A stretch of 64,000 nt of DNA. It comes from Lactococcus sp. dk101 (GTDB taxonomy: Bacteria; Bacillota; Bacilli; Lactobacillales; Streptococcaceae). The stretch covers positions 1 through 64,000 of the forward strand of contig NZ_WITI01000001.1 of assembly GCF_009601055.1 (NCBI RefSeq), given 5' to 3'. Positions 13,534 to 21,415 of the stretch are shown here, in pieces. The notes below the pieces were generated by a model. It was not told the origin of the DNA, did no database searches, and worked only from the letters and a program-made list of their open reading frames with translations. The position numbers were made by a program, and so were the translations under genes. Position 1 is the first letter of the stretch, and each line of letters begins with the position of its first letter.

Positions 13534-16023
13534 ATGGCTGATGCTAAATTTAAAATTGATATATATGGTGATACGGCTAAGTTTGAGAACAGCTTAAAGG
13601 GTATCAATAGTGCGATGTCCGCTTTAAAAGGCGAAGCAAGTCAGTTGCGTAAAGACTTAAAGTTTGATCCAAGTAACGTGTCTAAAATGACACAGTTGCA
13701 AAAGAATTACACGCAACAGTTAGAACAAACAAAAGCCAAGTTAAGTACGCTCAAGAAAGAACTTTCTGGAGTCGATAAGACGACACCTGATGGGCAGAAG
13801 AAGTTTATCAAGCTTTCAAAAGATATCCAGGATGCACAACTGAAAGCTGGTTATCTTGAAAAAGATATTCAAAGTGTTGACGGTGCGATTAAAAGTGGCA
13901 ACTTTAATGTAAAACTACAAACATCGGACTCTGAAAGTAAGTTAAAAAGTTTAAGAAACAATTTCAGCGCTTTGCGTGAAGTTGCGGTCGGTGTGTTCCG
14001 TCAAATTGGTTCAAACATAACTAATTCAATCGGAAATGCTTTTAGTGGTTGGATAAGTGATACAAAAGCAACTCAAAAAGCAATGATTTCACTACAAAAT
14101 GTAATGAAATTCAAGGGAAATGAGAAAGATTTCACTTCGCTTTCTAAACAAATGCAAACTTTGGCTACCGATACGAATGCAAACACTGAAGATACTTTAA
14201 AACTAGCTTCAACATTCATTGGATTGGGAAATAATGCAGAAACTGCAAGTGCTAAAGTAAGCAATATCGTTAAGGCAAACCAAGCTTTCGGTGGTACTTC
14301 TGAAGACTTAACAGGAGTAGTACAAGCTTATAGTCAAATGAGTGCAGCAGGTAAGGTTACAGCTGAAAATATCAATCAACTGACTGATAACAATACGGCT
14401 TTAGGTTCTGCATTGAAATCGACTGTTATGGAAATGAATCCAGCACTTGCTAAGTATGGTTCTTTTGCTGGGGCAAGCGAAAAGGGAGCTATTTCTGTTG
14501 ATATGCTTGACAAAGCTCTTGCAAAAATGGGGCAATCAAGCGGTGGTGGTGTTGAAACGATTGATGATGCAATGGCTAGCTTGAATGAAACAATTTCAAT
14601 CGCATTACTTCCTTCACTCGATAAAATAACACCTCTTGTTACAAAAATAATCAATCAAGTCGCTAGTAATTTGCCTAAAATTCTTGATAACATCACAAAA
14701 GTGACTGATTTTATTGTCAAAAATGCGGATGCGATAATCGCATTAGTGGCTGCGGTTGTTGCGGTGGTCGCTGCTTTTAAAACATTTAGTATAGTAATGT
14801 CAGCATTGACCGCTATAACTGCAGTATTCGGTGTAACGTTCGGTGTAGCTTTTGCGTGGTTAATTGCTATTATCGCAATTATCGCTGCGGTCGTTGCAGT
14901 CGGTGTACTATTGTACAAAAATTGGGATAAAGTGACGGCCTTTGCAATTAGTGCATGGGGGAATGTAAAGAAGTTCTTTGCTGGACTCGGCACATGGTTT
15001 GGACAGTTATGGGACAACATTGTAAAATCTTGTACAGACGCTTGGACAGCTATTGTCGATAGTGTAAGTGGAGTAGTCGAAAATATCAAATCGTTTTTCA
15101 GTGGTATTGGCACTTGGTTTGGTGAACTTTGGGCGAGTATCGTTGAAATGTTTACAAACGCATGGACGTCGGTAACTGAAACTGTTCAAAATGTCGTGAA
15201 TAGTATTGTAACATTCTTCCAACCATTGACTGATTTAATTAAAGCAATCATTGATTTGGTTGTAGCAGTATTTGATTTAGGTTGGCAGTTGATTTTGGCT
15301 GGCGCTAGACTTGTATGGCAAGGAATGACAGCTCTATGGAATGGACTGGTCGCATTTTTTACACCAATTTGGGAAGCAGTAAAGAATGTTGTGAATTCTG
15401 TATTTGCAGCCGTAGGTCAATTTGCTAGTAACGCGTGGAATAAGATTGTTTCTATATGGAATATTGTTGCCAGTTGGTTTAGTGGGATATTTAATGCAGT
15501 TAAAGACGTAATTTCTAGCGTGTTTAGTACGTTTGGCGGATATGCAAGTAACGCATGGAGTGCTATTTCTAGTGTATTTAATTCGGTTGGACAATTCTTT
15601 TCAGGAATTTTCAATGGAGTGAAAACGACTATATCAAACGTATTTAGTGCAGTAGGTGGCTTTGCTAGGAGTGGTTATGATGCCATTACTCGTGTTTTTA
15701 ATGGAATTGGTGACTTTTTCTCAAGAATATTTAATGGCGTTAAACAAACAATCGATAACGTACTTGGTGGAGTATCAAGTACAATTAGCGGAATTACGGA
15801 CAAAATTAAGGGTGTTACAGATAAGGTTAAAGGATTGTTTGGTGGTTCTATCATTGTAAGTGGCCCGAGTTTTAATCCTAATGTCATACGTGGCTTAGAA
15901 CGAAATTCTGTATCTTCTGTTAGCAACAGCAATCAAAATATTTTCAATATCAACGGTGGCAATCAAAGTGCTTTGAGTATCGCACGAGAAGTGACACGTT
16001 TGCAAGCCTTGGGCAGAGCATAG
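13534..16023 (+). CDS. Tail tape measure protein
   Basis: An 829-residue tape measure that sets tail length and is ejected during infection; at the usual 0.15 nm per residue this predicts a tail of roughly 120 nm. Residues 1-110 are coiled coil; residues about 130-350 form the TP901-type core (TEDTLKLASTFIGLG, QAYSQMSAAGKVTAENINQL); residues about 395-460 hold hydrophobic membrane-spanning stretches; residues about 470-790 are repeats of about 35 residues with regularly placed Trp and Phe (AWxxIxxxFxxxGxxFSGIFNGVK). The C-terminus contacts the distal tail protein. Confidence 0.92.
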   Translation: MADAKFKIDIYGDTAKFENSLKGINSAMSALKGEASQLRKDLKFDPSNVSKMTQLQKNYTQQLEQTKAKLSTLKKELSGVDKTTPDGQKKFIKLSKDIQDAQLKAGYLEKDIQSVDGAIKSGNFNVKLQTSDSESKLKSLRNNFSALREVAVGVFRQIGSNITNSIGNAFSGWISDTKATQKAMISLQNVMKFKGNEKDFTSLSKQMQTLATDTNANTEDTLKLASTFIGLGNNAETASAKVSNIVKANQAFGGTSEDLTGVVQAYSQMSAAGKVTAENINQLTDNNTALGSALKSTVMEMNPALAKYGSFAGASEKGAISVDMLDKALAKMGQSSGGGVETIDDAMASLNETISIALLPSLDKITPLVTKIINQVASNLPKILDNITKVTDFIVKNADAIIALVAAVVAVVAAFKTFSIVMSALTAITAVFGVTFGVAFAWLIAIIAIIAAVVAVGVLLYKNWDKVTAFAISAWGNVKKFFAGLGTWFGQLWDNIVKSCTDAWTAIVDSVSGVVENIKSFFSGIGTWFGELWASIVEMFTNAWTSVTETVQNVVNSIVTFFQPLTDLIKAIIDLVVAVFDLGWQLILAGARLVWQGMTALWNGLVAFFTPIWEAVKNVVNSVFAAVGQFASNAWNKIVSIWNIVASWFSGIFNAVKDVISSVFSTFGGYASNAWSAISSVFNSVGQFFSGIFNGVKTTISNVFSAVGGFARSGYDAITRVFNGIGDFFSRIFNGVKQTIDNVLGGVSSTISGITDKIKGVTDKVKGLFGGSIIVSGPSFNPNVIRGLERNSVSSVSNSNQNIFNINGGNQSALSIAREVTRLQALGRA

Positions 16024-16033
16024 AAAGGTAAAT

Positions 16034-16930
16034 ATGGTAAGGCAATATATCATTCATACAAACCTTGACGGCGTAGATGATGAACAAATAGATGTTACGA
16101 ACGGAAAATTAAGATTTTACGAACCAAACAACCTGGGATACGAACGTGAAAATAACATTTGGAGCATGGCTGGAATTGGCGTGCAAGGTTCTTCAAACAC
16201 TGTTTTGGAGCAAATGACATTCAAAGTTGAAACTTTCGGAGTGGGACTATACGAAAACTACGCTCTTTTGAAAGAATTTGTTGAAAAAATTACACCACGC
16301 AAATTCGTAACACTGGAGTACACGACTAGCATTGGCACATACTACGCTGATCTAGCTTTTAATAACATAACCAAAACAGAGGGATATGGTTTTAACGGTA
16401 CTTTCAGCGAAGAAATAACGTTTGACTTGCTCCAGAAGTGGTATAGCTATGAAGTCTTGGAATTTGATATTGTGGATAATGGAACCTTTGATGAAAAATA
16501 TAGCAAAATTTATGCAACTAACAAATACGCATACAACGACATACCTAGCTACACCTATTTTGGCGAGTCGGATGTAGAACGTTTTAGCGAATACGAGGTT
16601 GAACCAAATGTCTACTCTTTCGTTGCAACTTTCAAACCATTGCCCGATTACACGGGAAACGAATATGGAATCGTGTTGCTTGATGACAACGGAACTGAAT
16701 ACAGTGCTATATTATTTGAATTCAACGAAACAGTGCCAAGTATGTTTGAAATCAACACAGATGTTAATGATGAATATTACCGTGGTAACTTGGCTGGAAC
16801 GAGTGTCAATCTGTTTTCGAGTATGGTATTTAGTCGATACAGAACACGGATTTTACAAGAAGGTTCAATTCGCTTGATAGGAATTACTGATTTGAATATG
16901 TATGTTAAGCGTAGAAAGGATTTTGTCTAA
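16034..16930 (+). CDS. Distal tail protein (Dit)
   Basis: A 298-residue protein that would form the hexameric ring at the tail tip, directly after the tape measure. The N-terminal half (starting MVRQYIIHTNLDG, then LEYTTSIGTYYADLAFNNITKTEGYGFNGTFSEEITFDLL) has the beta-sandwich and arm pattern of Dit belts; residues from about 155 form a carbohydrate-binding-like galectin domain (YTYFGESDVERFSEYEVEPN). AAAGGTAAAT precedes the ATG. The neighbouring Tal-like gene supports the call. Confidence 0.75.
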   Translation: MVRQYIIHTNLDGVDDEQIDVTNGKLRFYEPNNLGYERENNIWSMAGIGVQGSSNTVLEQMTFKVETFGVGLYENYALLKEFVEKITPRKFVTLEYTTSIGTYYADLAFNNITKTEGYGFNGTFSEEITFDLLQKWYSYEVLEFDIVDNGTFDEKYSKIYATNKYAYNDIPSYTYFGESDVERFSEYEVEPNVYSFVATFKPLPDYTGNEYGIVLLDDNGTEYSAILFEFNETVPSMFEINTDVNDEYYRGNLAGTSVNLFSSMVFSRYRTRILQEGSIRLIGITDLNMYVKRRKDFV

Positions 16931-18027
16931 TGGAATACAATCTATATGAAAATTTCAATCCTAATATATACGCTTTAAACACATACAATTTTAACGGAAC
17001 TTTAACCCAACCGCCCCTACCTAAACCCAAAGCACGTGGTTTGTTGATTGATTATGAGTTGTGGACGACTGGTTATGAATATACTTCTAGTGCAATTTTA
17101 ACAAGTGATTGCGAAGTTGGCGATATCGTCGAAGTTCTTTTAACTAATGATGTTACTTTTGCTTCAAGTGCAACTGAAACCATAAAGCATCAACAGAGCT
17201 TGATATATGAAGTGATTGACGTTGACGATGATAACAAAGCGACGCTTAAAAACTATTTTTGGGCGATGATTGACGGTATGTCATTACCAACGGCACTTTT
17301 AAAGGGAAATACCGCCACGATTTTCAATAAGTTGGTTGATAATTCTACTTCCTCGCTCGTTCAAAACGGTGTGCAGCTTAATGCTAGCGATCTCGTTCAA
17401 AATATATCATGGAATAGGAAAAACGATACAGACGAAGCCGAGGACATAGCCAAAACACTATTTAGGTTTAACAAATATCAACCGATTACATTTTTAAAAG
17501 ACAGATATATTTCATCTGATAAAGTTGGAATTGGAGTATATGTTGGCATGGTTTCAAGGCAATGGAAAAGAAGCGCAATTGAAACTAGGATTGATGATGT
17601 TCAAAACGTTAGCGTTCAAACAGAGGTCATTACAGAACGCTCAAATTATAACTTTGTCACTACTTATGTCAAAAATTCAAGTGGTGTCTATTCAACAAGC
17701 CCAACCGCACGTTACACGCTCAACTCCTCGAATACGGTCGTTAATATGACAAATTACACTGGAAACGGTAGCGACCTTCCTATTCAACGCATAAGCAAGA
17801 CAATGTTCTTTGATGAAGCTCCAACGACTGCGGAGATACGTGCAGAAATCACAGGTGATACAGTCATATCAAAGCTATATTTTAATCAATCCGAACTTTT
17901 ACCACTTCAAGTTAATGACCTAGTCAAAATTTGGTACAACGGAATGAGTTATTCGGGTCACATTTCCGACAAGTGTTATACCCCCTTTACAGAGCGCTTG
18001 CTATTCATAGAGGGGGATAAGTCATGA
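16930..18027 (+). CDS. Tail-associated (Tal-like) baseplate hub protein
   Basis: A 365-residue protein overlapping the Dit stop by one base. Position suggests the gp27-like tail tip hub. The length matches only the conserved structural N-terminal module of Tal proteins; the lytic peptidase extension found in some relatives is absent. The sequence is beta-rich (QSLIYEVIDVDDDNKATLKNYFWAMIDG and so on), and no catalytic motif is seen. Confidence 0.65.
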   Translation: MEYNLYENFNPNIYALNTYNFNGTLTQPPLPKPKARGLLIDYELWTTGYEYTSSAILTSDCEVGDIVEVLLTNDVTFASSATETIKHQQSLIYEVIDVDDDNKATLKNYFWAMIDGMSLPTALLKGNTATIFNKLVDNSTSSLVQNGVQLNASDLVQNISWNRKNDTDEAEDIAKTLFRFNKYQPITFLKDRYISSDKVGIGVYVGMVSRQWKRSAIETRIDDVQNVSVQTEVITERSNYNFVTTYVKNSSGVYSTSPTARYTLNSSNTVVNMTNYTGNGSDLPIQRISKTMFFDEAPTTAEIRAEITGDTVISKLYFNQSELLPLQVNDLVKIWYNGMSYSGHISDKCYTPFTERLLFIEGDKS

Positions 18028-18314
18028 TGAAGTATAAGGCGACGTTAGGTGGCAAATGGTGGACATATACAGATAATGAGAGCATCGATTTAAGGCAAGA
18101 CCACTTGGGTGTGTTACCTGCGACTGTTAAATTGATTGATAGTGATACAGTTGAGTTCGAAACAGAATTGGACTATCAAATAGGTCAAAAAGTTTCAATC
18201 GGTGGTTACCCAACTGGAAAACGTAATTTCAAAATCATGGAAGTTTCGATTACAAATCATCCAGTTTACGAAAACGCAAAAATAATAGAAAAGGAACAAA
18301 TAGATGGCAATTAA
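18024..18314 (+). CDS. Small baseplate-region protein, unknown
   Basis: A 96-residue beta-rich protein between the hub and receptor-binding protein. Its stop overlaps the start of the next gene by 11 bases. The pattern (KYKATLGGKWWTYTDNESIDLRQ) fits a small baseplate connector such as a BppU- or adaptor-like subunit, but I do not recognise a family. Confidence 0.5.
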   Translation: MMKYKATLGGKWWTYTDNESIDLRQDHLGVLPATVKLIDSDTVEFETELDYQIGQKVSIGGYPTGKRNFKIMEVSITNHPVYENAKIIEKEQIDGN

Positions 18315-19095
18315 GAAATACACGTTCTTCAGTCCTGACGGAAATAATTTTCCAATTACAGCAAATTCAGATGCAAAACTATATCAAATGTTGGGCGGTA
18401 TGACTGATTTTAGTACTTTTAAAGCTAAACATTGGACAGATCCAAGCAATACCGCTTTAAACAGGGTATATAACAATACGTCGTTGATCGTTGGTGGACG
18501 TTATTTCGAACTGGATACCGAAACTCTCACACTTGCACCTAACGCAACCAACTATATTCATGCGAATATCAATCTTTCTGAAACACTCGATCCAGTGAGC
18601 TTGTCTGTGGAAACAGCGGACAACTCTAATACTATTGATATTAACAACAGTAGCGGTATTTTGAAACGGTGCTTTGAGGTCGTATCTACCTCTGCTAGTA
18701 GCGTTTCTACCGCCACACTTAGACCTCAAGTTACTAAATTAGACCAGTTACAGCTTTCAAACGACACGAACGATTGGATTAACCTAACTCCAAAGAACGG
18801 CTTTAGCGGTAATCTAAAATATCGCATTTTCGGTGGTGTATTGTTCGTTCGTGCTTACGCTTTGACTTGTCCAGCTGTTGCTGCTAACACAGTTGTTACT
18901 TTTGCCACAATCCCTGGCGTTAACACATCTTACATCACACATTCGTGGGCGACTGCTGCAAACTTTGGCTCTGGTCTTTACGTTTCCTATCCTTGCATGG
19001 TAATAGGCGATTCCAATGGAAATTTAATCTTTGCACGCGATGCTGCACTTCCATCTGGATATAAGTTAAGTGGTAGTGCAAGTTGTCCACTCTAA
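18304..19095 (+). CDS. Receptor-binding / tail tip adhesin protein
   Basis: A 263-residue protein, last of the tail genes and directly before the lysis cassette, where lactococcal phages keep their receptor-binding protein. Residues 1-115 form the shoulder-like attachment part; the region 160-263 (NDWINLTPKNGFSGNLKYRIFGGVLFVRAYALT ...) has the compact beta-barrel pattern with a Gly-rich end (YKLSGSASCPL) seen in phage head-domain adhesins. It would recognise cell wall polysaccharide. Host receptor cannot be predicted. Confidence 0.7.
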   Translation: MAIKKYTFFSPDGNNFPITANSDAKLYQMLGGMTDFSTFKAKHWTDPSNTALNRVYNNTSLIVGGRYFELDTETLTLAPNATNYIHANINLSETLDPVSLSVETADNSNTIDINNSSGILKRCFEVVSTSASSVSTATLRPQVTKLDQLQLSNDTNDWINLTPKNGFSGNLKYRIFGGVLFVRAYALTCPAVAANTVVTFATIPGVNTSYITHSWATAANFGSGLYVSYPCMVIGDSNGNLIFARDAALPSGYKLSGSASCPL

Positions 19096-19108
19096 GAAAG
19101 GAAAAATA

Positions 19109-19324
19109 ATGATTAATAAACTTAAAAATATGACAGTAAAAGAAATCTCATCTATTTTAACAACAGTATTGACAGCACTTGGAGCATTTTACTTAGCACT
19201 TGCTCAAGTTTGGGGGCTACCGTTCTCGACAGAGGTAGTCGCAACAGTGGGCGCAGTAGTGACTTTTATTTCTGCCATTCTTGGTGGTACAACCGTCGCA
19301 AAAGTCGTTAACCGTGAGGATTAG
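19109..19324 (+). CDS. Phage holin (two membrane segments)
   Basis: A 71-residue membrane protein with two hydrophobic stretches (about residues 14-33 and 39-60) and a charged C-terminus (KVVNRED), the size and topology of class II holins such as the r1t type. It would make membrane lesions that release the endolysin. ATG 19109 follows AGAAAGGA. Immediate neighbours are an XhlA-like gene and the endolysin, completing a normal lysis cassette. Confidence 0.8.
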   Translation: MINKLKNMTVKEISSILTTVLTALGAFYLALAQVWGLPFSTEVVATVGAVVTFISAILGGTTVAKVVNRED

Positions 19325-19337
19325 AAAAGAGGGATGA

Positions 19338-19682
19338 ATGGAATTTGAAGAAGCCATCCAACGACATGAAGATAAACTCAAACAGCATGATAAAGAATTA
19401 CAACGATTGAATGATTTTAATCTGACCATGCAAAACCACATCAATGAAACATTTATTCGTGTTGAAGAAAGTAATAAATTTTTGCAAACACAAAATATCC
19501 GCCAAGCAGAACAAAATGAAAAGATTTTAAATGCAGTTTTAGAGCAAAAAGAGAAAAACGAGTCACGAACTTACGACTTGAAAAAAGTCAGCCAAGAGAA
19601 CATGTGGAAAATGATTTTTGGCATTGGTGGTTCAGCTGCTTTAATTTGGGCAGCGATTCAACAAATTCTTAAAATTATTTAG
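19338..19682 (+). CDS. XhlA/haemolysin-like holin accessory protein
   Basis: A 114-residue protein with a long N-terminal coiled coil (residues 2-85, HEDKLKQHDKELQRLNDF) and one C-terminal membrane segment (FGIGGSAALIWAAIQQILKI). This is the layout of XhlA-type proteins, which cooperate with a holin in host lysis. RBS AGAGGGATG precedes the ATG. Located between holin and endolysin. Confidence 0.72.
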   Translation: MEFEEAIQRHEDKLKQHDKELQRLNDFNLTMQNHINETFIRVEESNKFLQTQNIRQAEQNEKILNAVLEQKEKNESRTYDLKKVSQENMWKMIFGIGGSAALIWAAIQQILKII

Positions 19683-19694
19683 AAAGGAATAACA

Positions 19695-20408
19695 ATGGCA
19701 CAAAACGATGCTAAAGTATTGGCTTGGTTTATACAAAATATTGGCAAACTGACCTACTCACAGTTCGGCTCACGCAACGGAAAAGACGGGACAGCAGATT
19801 GTTCAGGTTCGATGTCGCAAGCCTTAAACGAAGCCTATGGCGGTGCTACACTGTATAGTACAATCTCAATGGCCACTCGCTTAAAGGAACTTGGCTATGA
19901 GAAAGTATGGTCAGGCAAAACGACTGATGCACGTCCTCAGAAATACGATGCGATCATGACAACAAGTTCATCTAGCATGGCAGGTAGCGCAGGAGATAGC
20001 GGACATATTGGCATGATGATGACCAATGAAACGTATATCTCGTGTACAGCAGTGGACTGGTTAGGCCGTGGTACATTTATCAAAAACAATGCGATTCAAA
20101 CTTGTCCGTGGATGGCATATAAAGATGTAACACGGCTTCAAAATTATTGTGAGATTTGGCGAAAAACAAGTCCAGCAATTAAGACTGGTAATACAAACGA
20201 AACCACAAAAGTGGAAGAAGGAGAAGAAATGCGAATTATTAAAATTGTAGGTAAAGCAACGCTGTACTTGGTACGAGTGACAGGCGTAACCTCGCTCACT
20301 GCTCAAGAATGGATCGGTGTCAAACGTGTCTATGGATTCACAGATAAGTCTATCGATACAGTCAATCAAGCTGAATTTGACGGCATTAAATCTGCACTTA
20401 AAAAATAA
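19695..20408 (+). CDS. Endolysin, Amidase_5 / NlpC-P60-like
   Basis: A 237-residue peptidoglycan hydrolase. Residues 1-150 carry the catalytic domain of the Amidase_5 phage lysin family: DCSG at 35-38 with nucleophile C36, a conserved SGHIGMM with H104, and a polar follow-up. Residues about 170-237 are a small C-terminal part, probably for cell-wall binding. No signal peptide is present, so release depends on the holin genes upstream. AGAAAGGAA precedes the ATG. A terminator follows directly. Confidence 0.85.
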   Translation: MAQNDAKVLAWFIQNIGKLTYSQFGSRNGKDGTADCSGSMSQALNEAYGGATLYSTISMATRLKELGYEKVWSGKTTDARPQKYDAIMTTSSSSMAGSAGDSGHIGMMMTNETYISCTAVDWLGRGTFIKNNAIQTCPWMAYKDVTRLQNYCEIWRKTSPAIKTGNTNETTKVEEGEEMRIIKIVGKATLYLVRVTGVTSLTAQEWIGVKRVYGFTDKSIDTVNQAEFDGIKSALKK

Positions 20409-20417
20409 TGTAAGATT

Positions 20418-20440
20418 GCTCCGAAAGGGGCTTTTTTTTA
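20418..20440 (+). terminator. Terminator of the late operon
   Basis: GCTCC-GAAA-GGGGC followed by nine T. It lies a few bases after the endolysin stop and marks the end of the protein-coding phage region. Confidence 0.85.
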
Positions 20441-20444
20441 TAAA

Positions 20445-20481
20445 TACTTGAAATACAATAGCAATAATTGTATTTCAAGTA
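20445..20481. repeat. 15-bp perfect inverted repeat
   Basis: TACTTGAAATACAAT (20445-20459) is the exact reverse complement of ATTGTATTTCAAGTA (20467-20481), with a 7-base loop. The T-run typical of a terminator is missing, so a protein-binding site or stable RNA hairpin is more likely. Confidence 0.8.
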
Positions 20482-20505
20482 ACGTCGCTCCATCGGCGTT
20501 AAGTT
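20481..20505 (+). terminator. Hairpin with short T-run
   Basis: AACGTCG pairs with CGGCGTT (one G-T) around CTCCAT, followed by AAGTTTTTC. It could end a short transcript beginning near the 15-bp inverted repeat. Confidence 0.55.
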
Positions 20506-20516
20506 TTTCATTCCAG

Positions 20517-20543
20517 AGTGCCATTCTCCAGTGGCGCTTTTTC
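20517..20543 (+). terminator. Rho-independent terminator
   Basis: AGTGCCA pairs with TGGCGCT (one G-T) around an 8-base loop, followed by TTTTT. It is the second terminator-like hairpin in a row within 40 bases. Confidence 0.7.
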
Positions 20544-20556
20544 GATTAATAAATTA

Positions 20557-20660
20557 TTGTAATATTTTATTAATGATTGTATAATAAAATCATAGCCTTT
20601 AGCGAGACTATGGTATTTCTCTTAGGTATTACGAAGCTGTCTAGGTGAGTAGGCAGTTTT
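20557..20660 (+). promoter_or_regulatory. Promoter and structured leader of the tRNA unit
   Basis: TTGTAA (20557-20562), 17 bases, TATAAT (20580-20585). The leader contains a CATAG...CTATG hairpin and then CTGTCT-loop-AGGCAG with TTTT (20637-20660), a terminator-like structure that ends one base before the tRNA. The tRNA would thus be made by read-through or by processing of this RNA. Confidence 0.65.
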
Positions 20661-20661
20661 C

Positions 20662-20735
20662 GGTTCTTTAGCTTAGCTGGTTAAAGCTCCCCGCTCATAA
20701 CGGGGCGACCGTTGGTTCGAGTCCAACAAGAACCA
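20662..20735 (+). tRNA. tRNA with anticodon CAT (Met or Ile2)
   Basis: A full cloverleaf can be drawn: acceptor GGTTCTT/AAGAACC, D-arm GCTT..AAGC with AGCTGGTTA loop, anticodon stem CCCCG/CGGGG with loop CTCATAA, T-arm GTTGG-TTCGAGT-CCAAC, discriminator A. CCA is not encoded. Anticodon CAT reads AUG, or AUA if the C is lysidine-modified. Its place behind the lysis genes, outside any rRNA or tRNA cluster, makes it a prophage-carried tRNA or part of the insertion border. Confidence 0.88.
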
Positions 20736-20759
20736 TAATAGAAATGATACAGTGAATTA

Positions 20760-20854
20760 TTGACACAACTTAGAAATAATGTTATATTTAATTTGTTAAT
20801 ACTTTATGTGATTTTTCATATCTAGCACTGGCCATAACCAGTGCTATTTTATTT
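20760..20854 (+). ncRNA. Short transcription unit 2
   Basis: Promoter TTGACA (20760-20765), 17 bases, TATATT (20783-20788), and then a terminator TAGCACTGG-CCATAA-CCAGTGCTA with TTTT at 20823-20854. The predicted RNA is about 60 bases, with no reading frame preceded by a ribosome binding site. It is one of several similar units in this region. Confidence 0.6.
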
Positions 20855-20874
20855 TAAAAAAATTAAGGTAATAC

Positions 20875-20978
20875 TTGAAATGCTCTTGTAAAGTGCTATA
20901 ATATATTCATAGCTTACAGAAGGGCTATAGTCGATTCAACACATTAGAGAATACCGTCTTCCCAGAGGCGGTTTTTTA
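20875..20978 (+). ncRNA. Short transcription unit 3
   Basis: Promoter TTGAAA (20875-20880), 16 bases, TATAAT (20897-20902). Predicted RNA of about 70 bases with a 5' hairpin (ATAGC...GCTAT, 20909-20928), a linker, and the terminator ACCGTCT-loop-AGGCGGT plus six T (20953-20978). The terminator stem resembles those of units 5 and 6. Confidence 0.65.
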
Positions 20979-20988
20979 TATTAATTTT

Positions 20989-21086
20989 AGAAAACGCTTG
21001 CAATAAACAATACAATGTGCTATCATATTTATAGGATGTGATGAGGTTCATACTCCACATCAAAGCCCCATTTAAAGGGGTTTTTG
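20989..21086 (+). ncRNA. Short transcription unit 4, with cre-like box
   Basis: AGAAAACGCTTGCAA (20989-21003) includes the -35 TTGCAA; 17 bases later comes TATCAT (21021-21026). The RNA of about 55 bases has a GATGTG...CACATC hairpin and a terminator CCCC-ATTTAAA-GGGG with T-run (21065-21086). No reading frame stands out. Confidence 0.65.
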
Positions 21087-21100
21087 TTTTATATTTATTT

Positions 21101-21267
21101 AGAAAACGCTTGCAAAGTTTTGCATAAGGTGTTATAATAATTGTACACATGAAGGAAACCTAGATTTGGGTAGGGGGAAGTGCAACTAGCGCTAGTAGGT
21201 TCGAATCCTGCCTCCTTCTTTAGAATGTGATTCCCACTTTCATACACCGCCTAACAAGGCGGTTTTA
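21101..21267 (+). ncRNA. Short transcription unit 5, with cre-like box and tRNA-like body
   Basis: AGAAAACGCTTGCAA (21101-21115) with -35 TTGCAA, 17 bases, TATAAT (21133-21138); terminator ACCGCCT-AACA-AGGCGGT with TTTT at 21246-21267. The RNA of about 120 bases contains a degenerate tRNA-like sequence at 21151-21219: ends GAAGGA and TCCTTC, D-arm CCTA/TAGG, and T-arm GTAGG-TTCGAAT-CCTGC. The anticodon stem cannot be formed, although GCA stands in the right place. Confidence 0.65.
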
Positions 21268-21281
21268 AATATCCAATTCAC

Positions 21282-21390
21282 AGAAAACGCTTGCAAAATA
21301 ACCAGATTATGATAAAATGAAGTTGGAGCTAACCAGACTAGCTCATGAAAGTTTTTCCTTTCTCTTAGACCGTCCATCAGGGCGGTTTTA
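21282..21390 (+). ncRNA. Short transcription unit 6, with cre-like box
   Basis: AGAAAACGCTTGCAA (21282-21296) with -35 TTGCAA, 16 bases, TAAAAT (21313-21318). The RNA of about 65 bases has a GAGCTA...TAGCTC hairpin, a CU-rich linker and the terminator ACCGTCC-ATCA-GGGCGGT with TTTT (21369-21390). The plan is the same as in unit 3. Confidence 0.65.
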
Positions 21391-21415
21391 TTATCCAGCG
21401 GAATATTATATAGAA

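Noticed and set aside
14655-15113. Minus-strand 152-codon frame within the tape measure gene
   Set aside because: Its composition (Ala/Thr/Ile repeats) mirrors the membrane part of the tape measure; no RBS or promoter.
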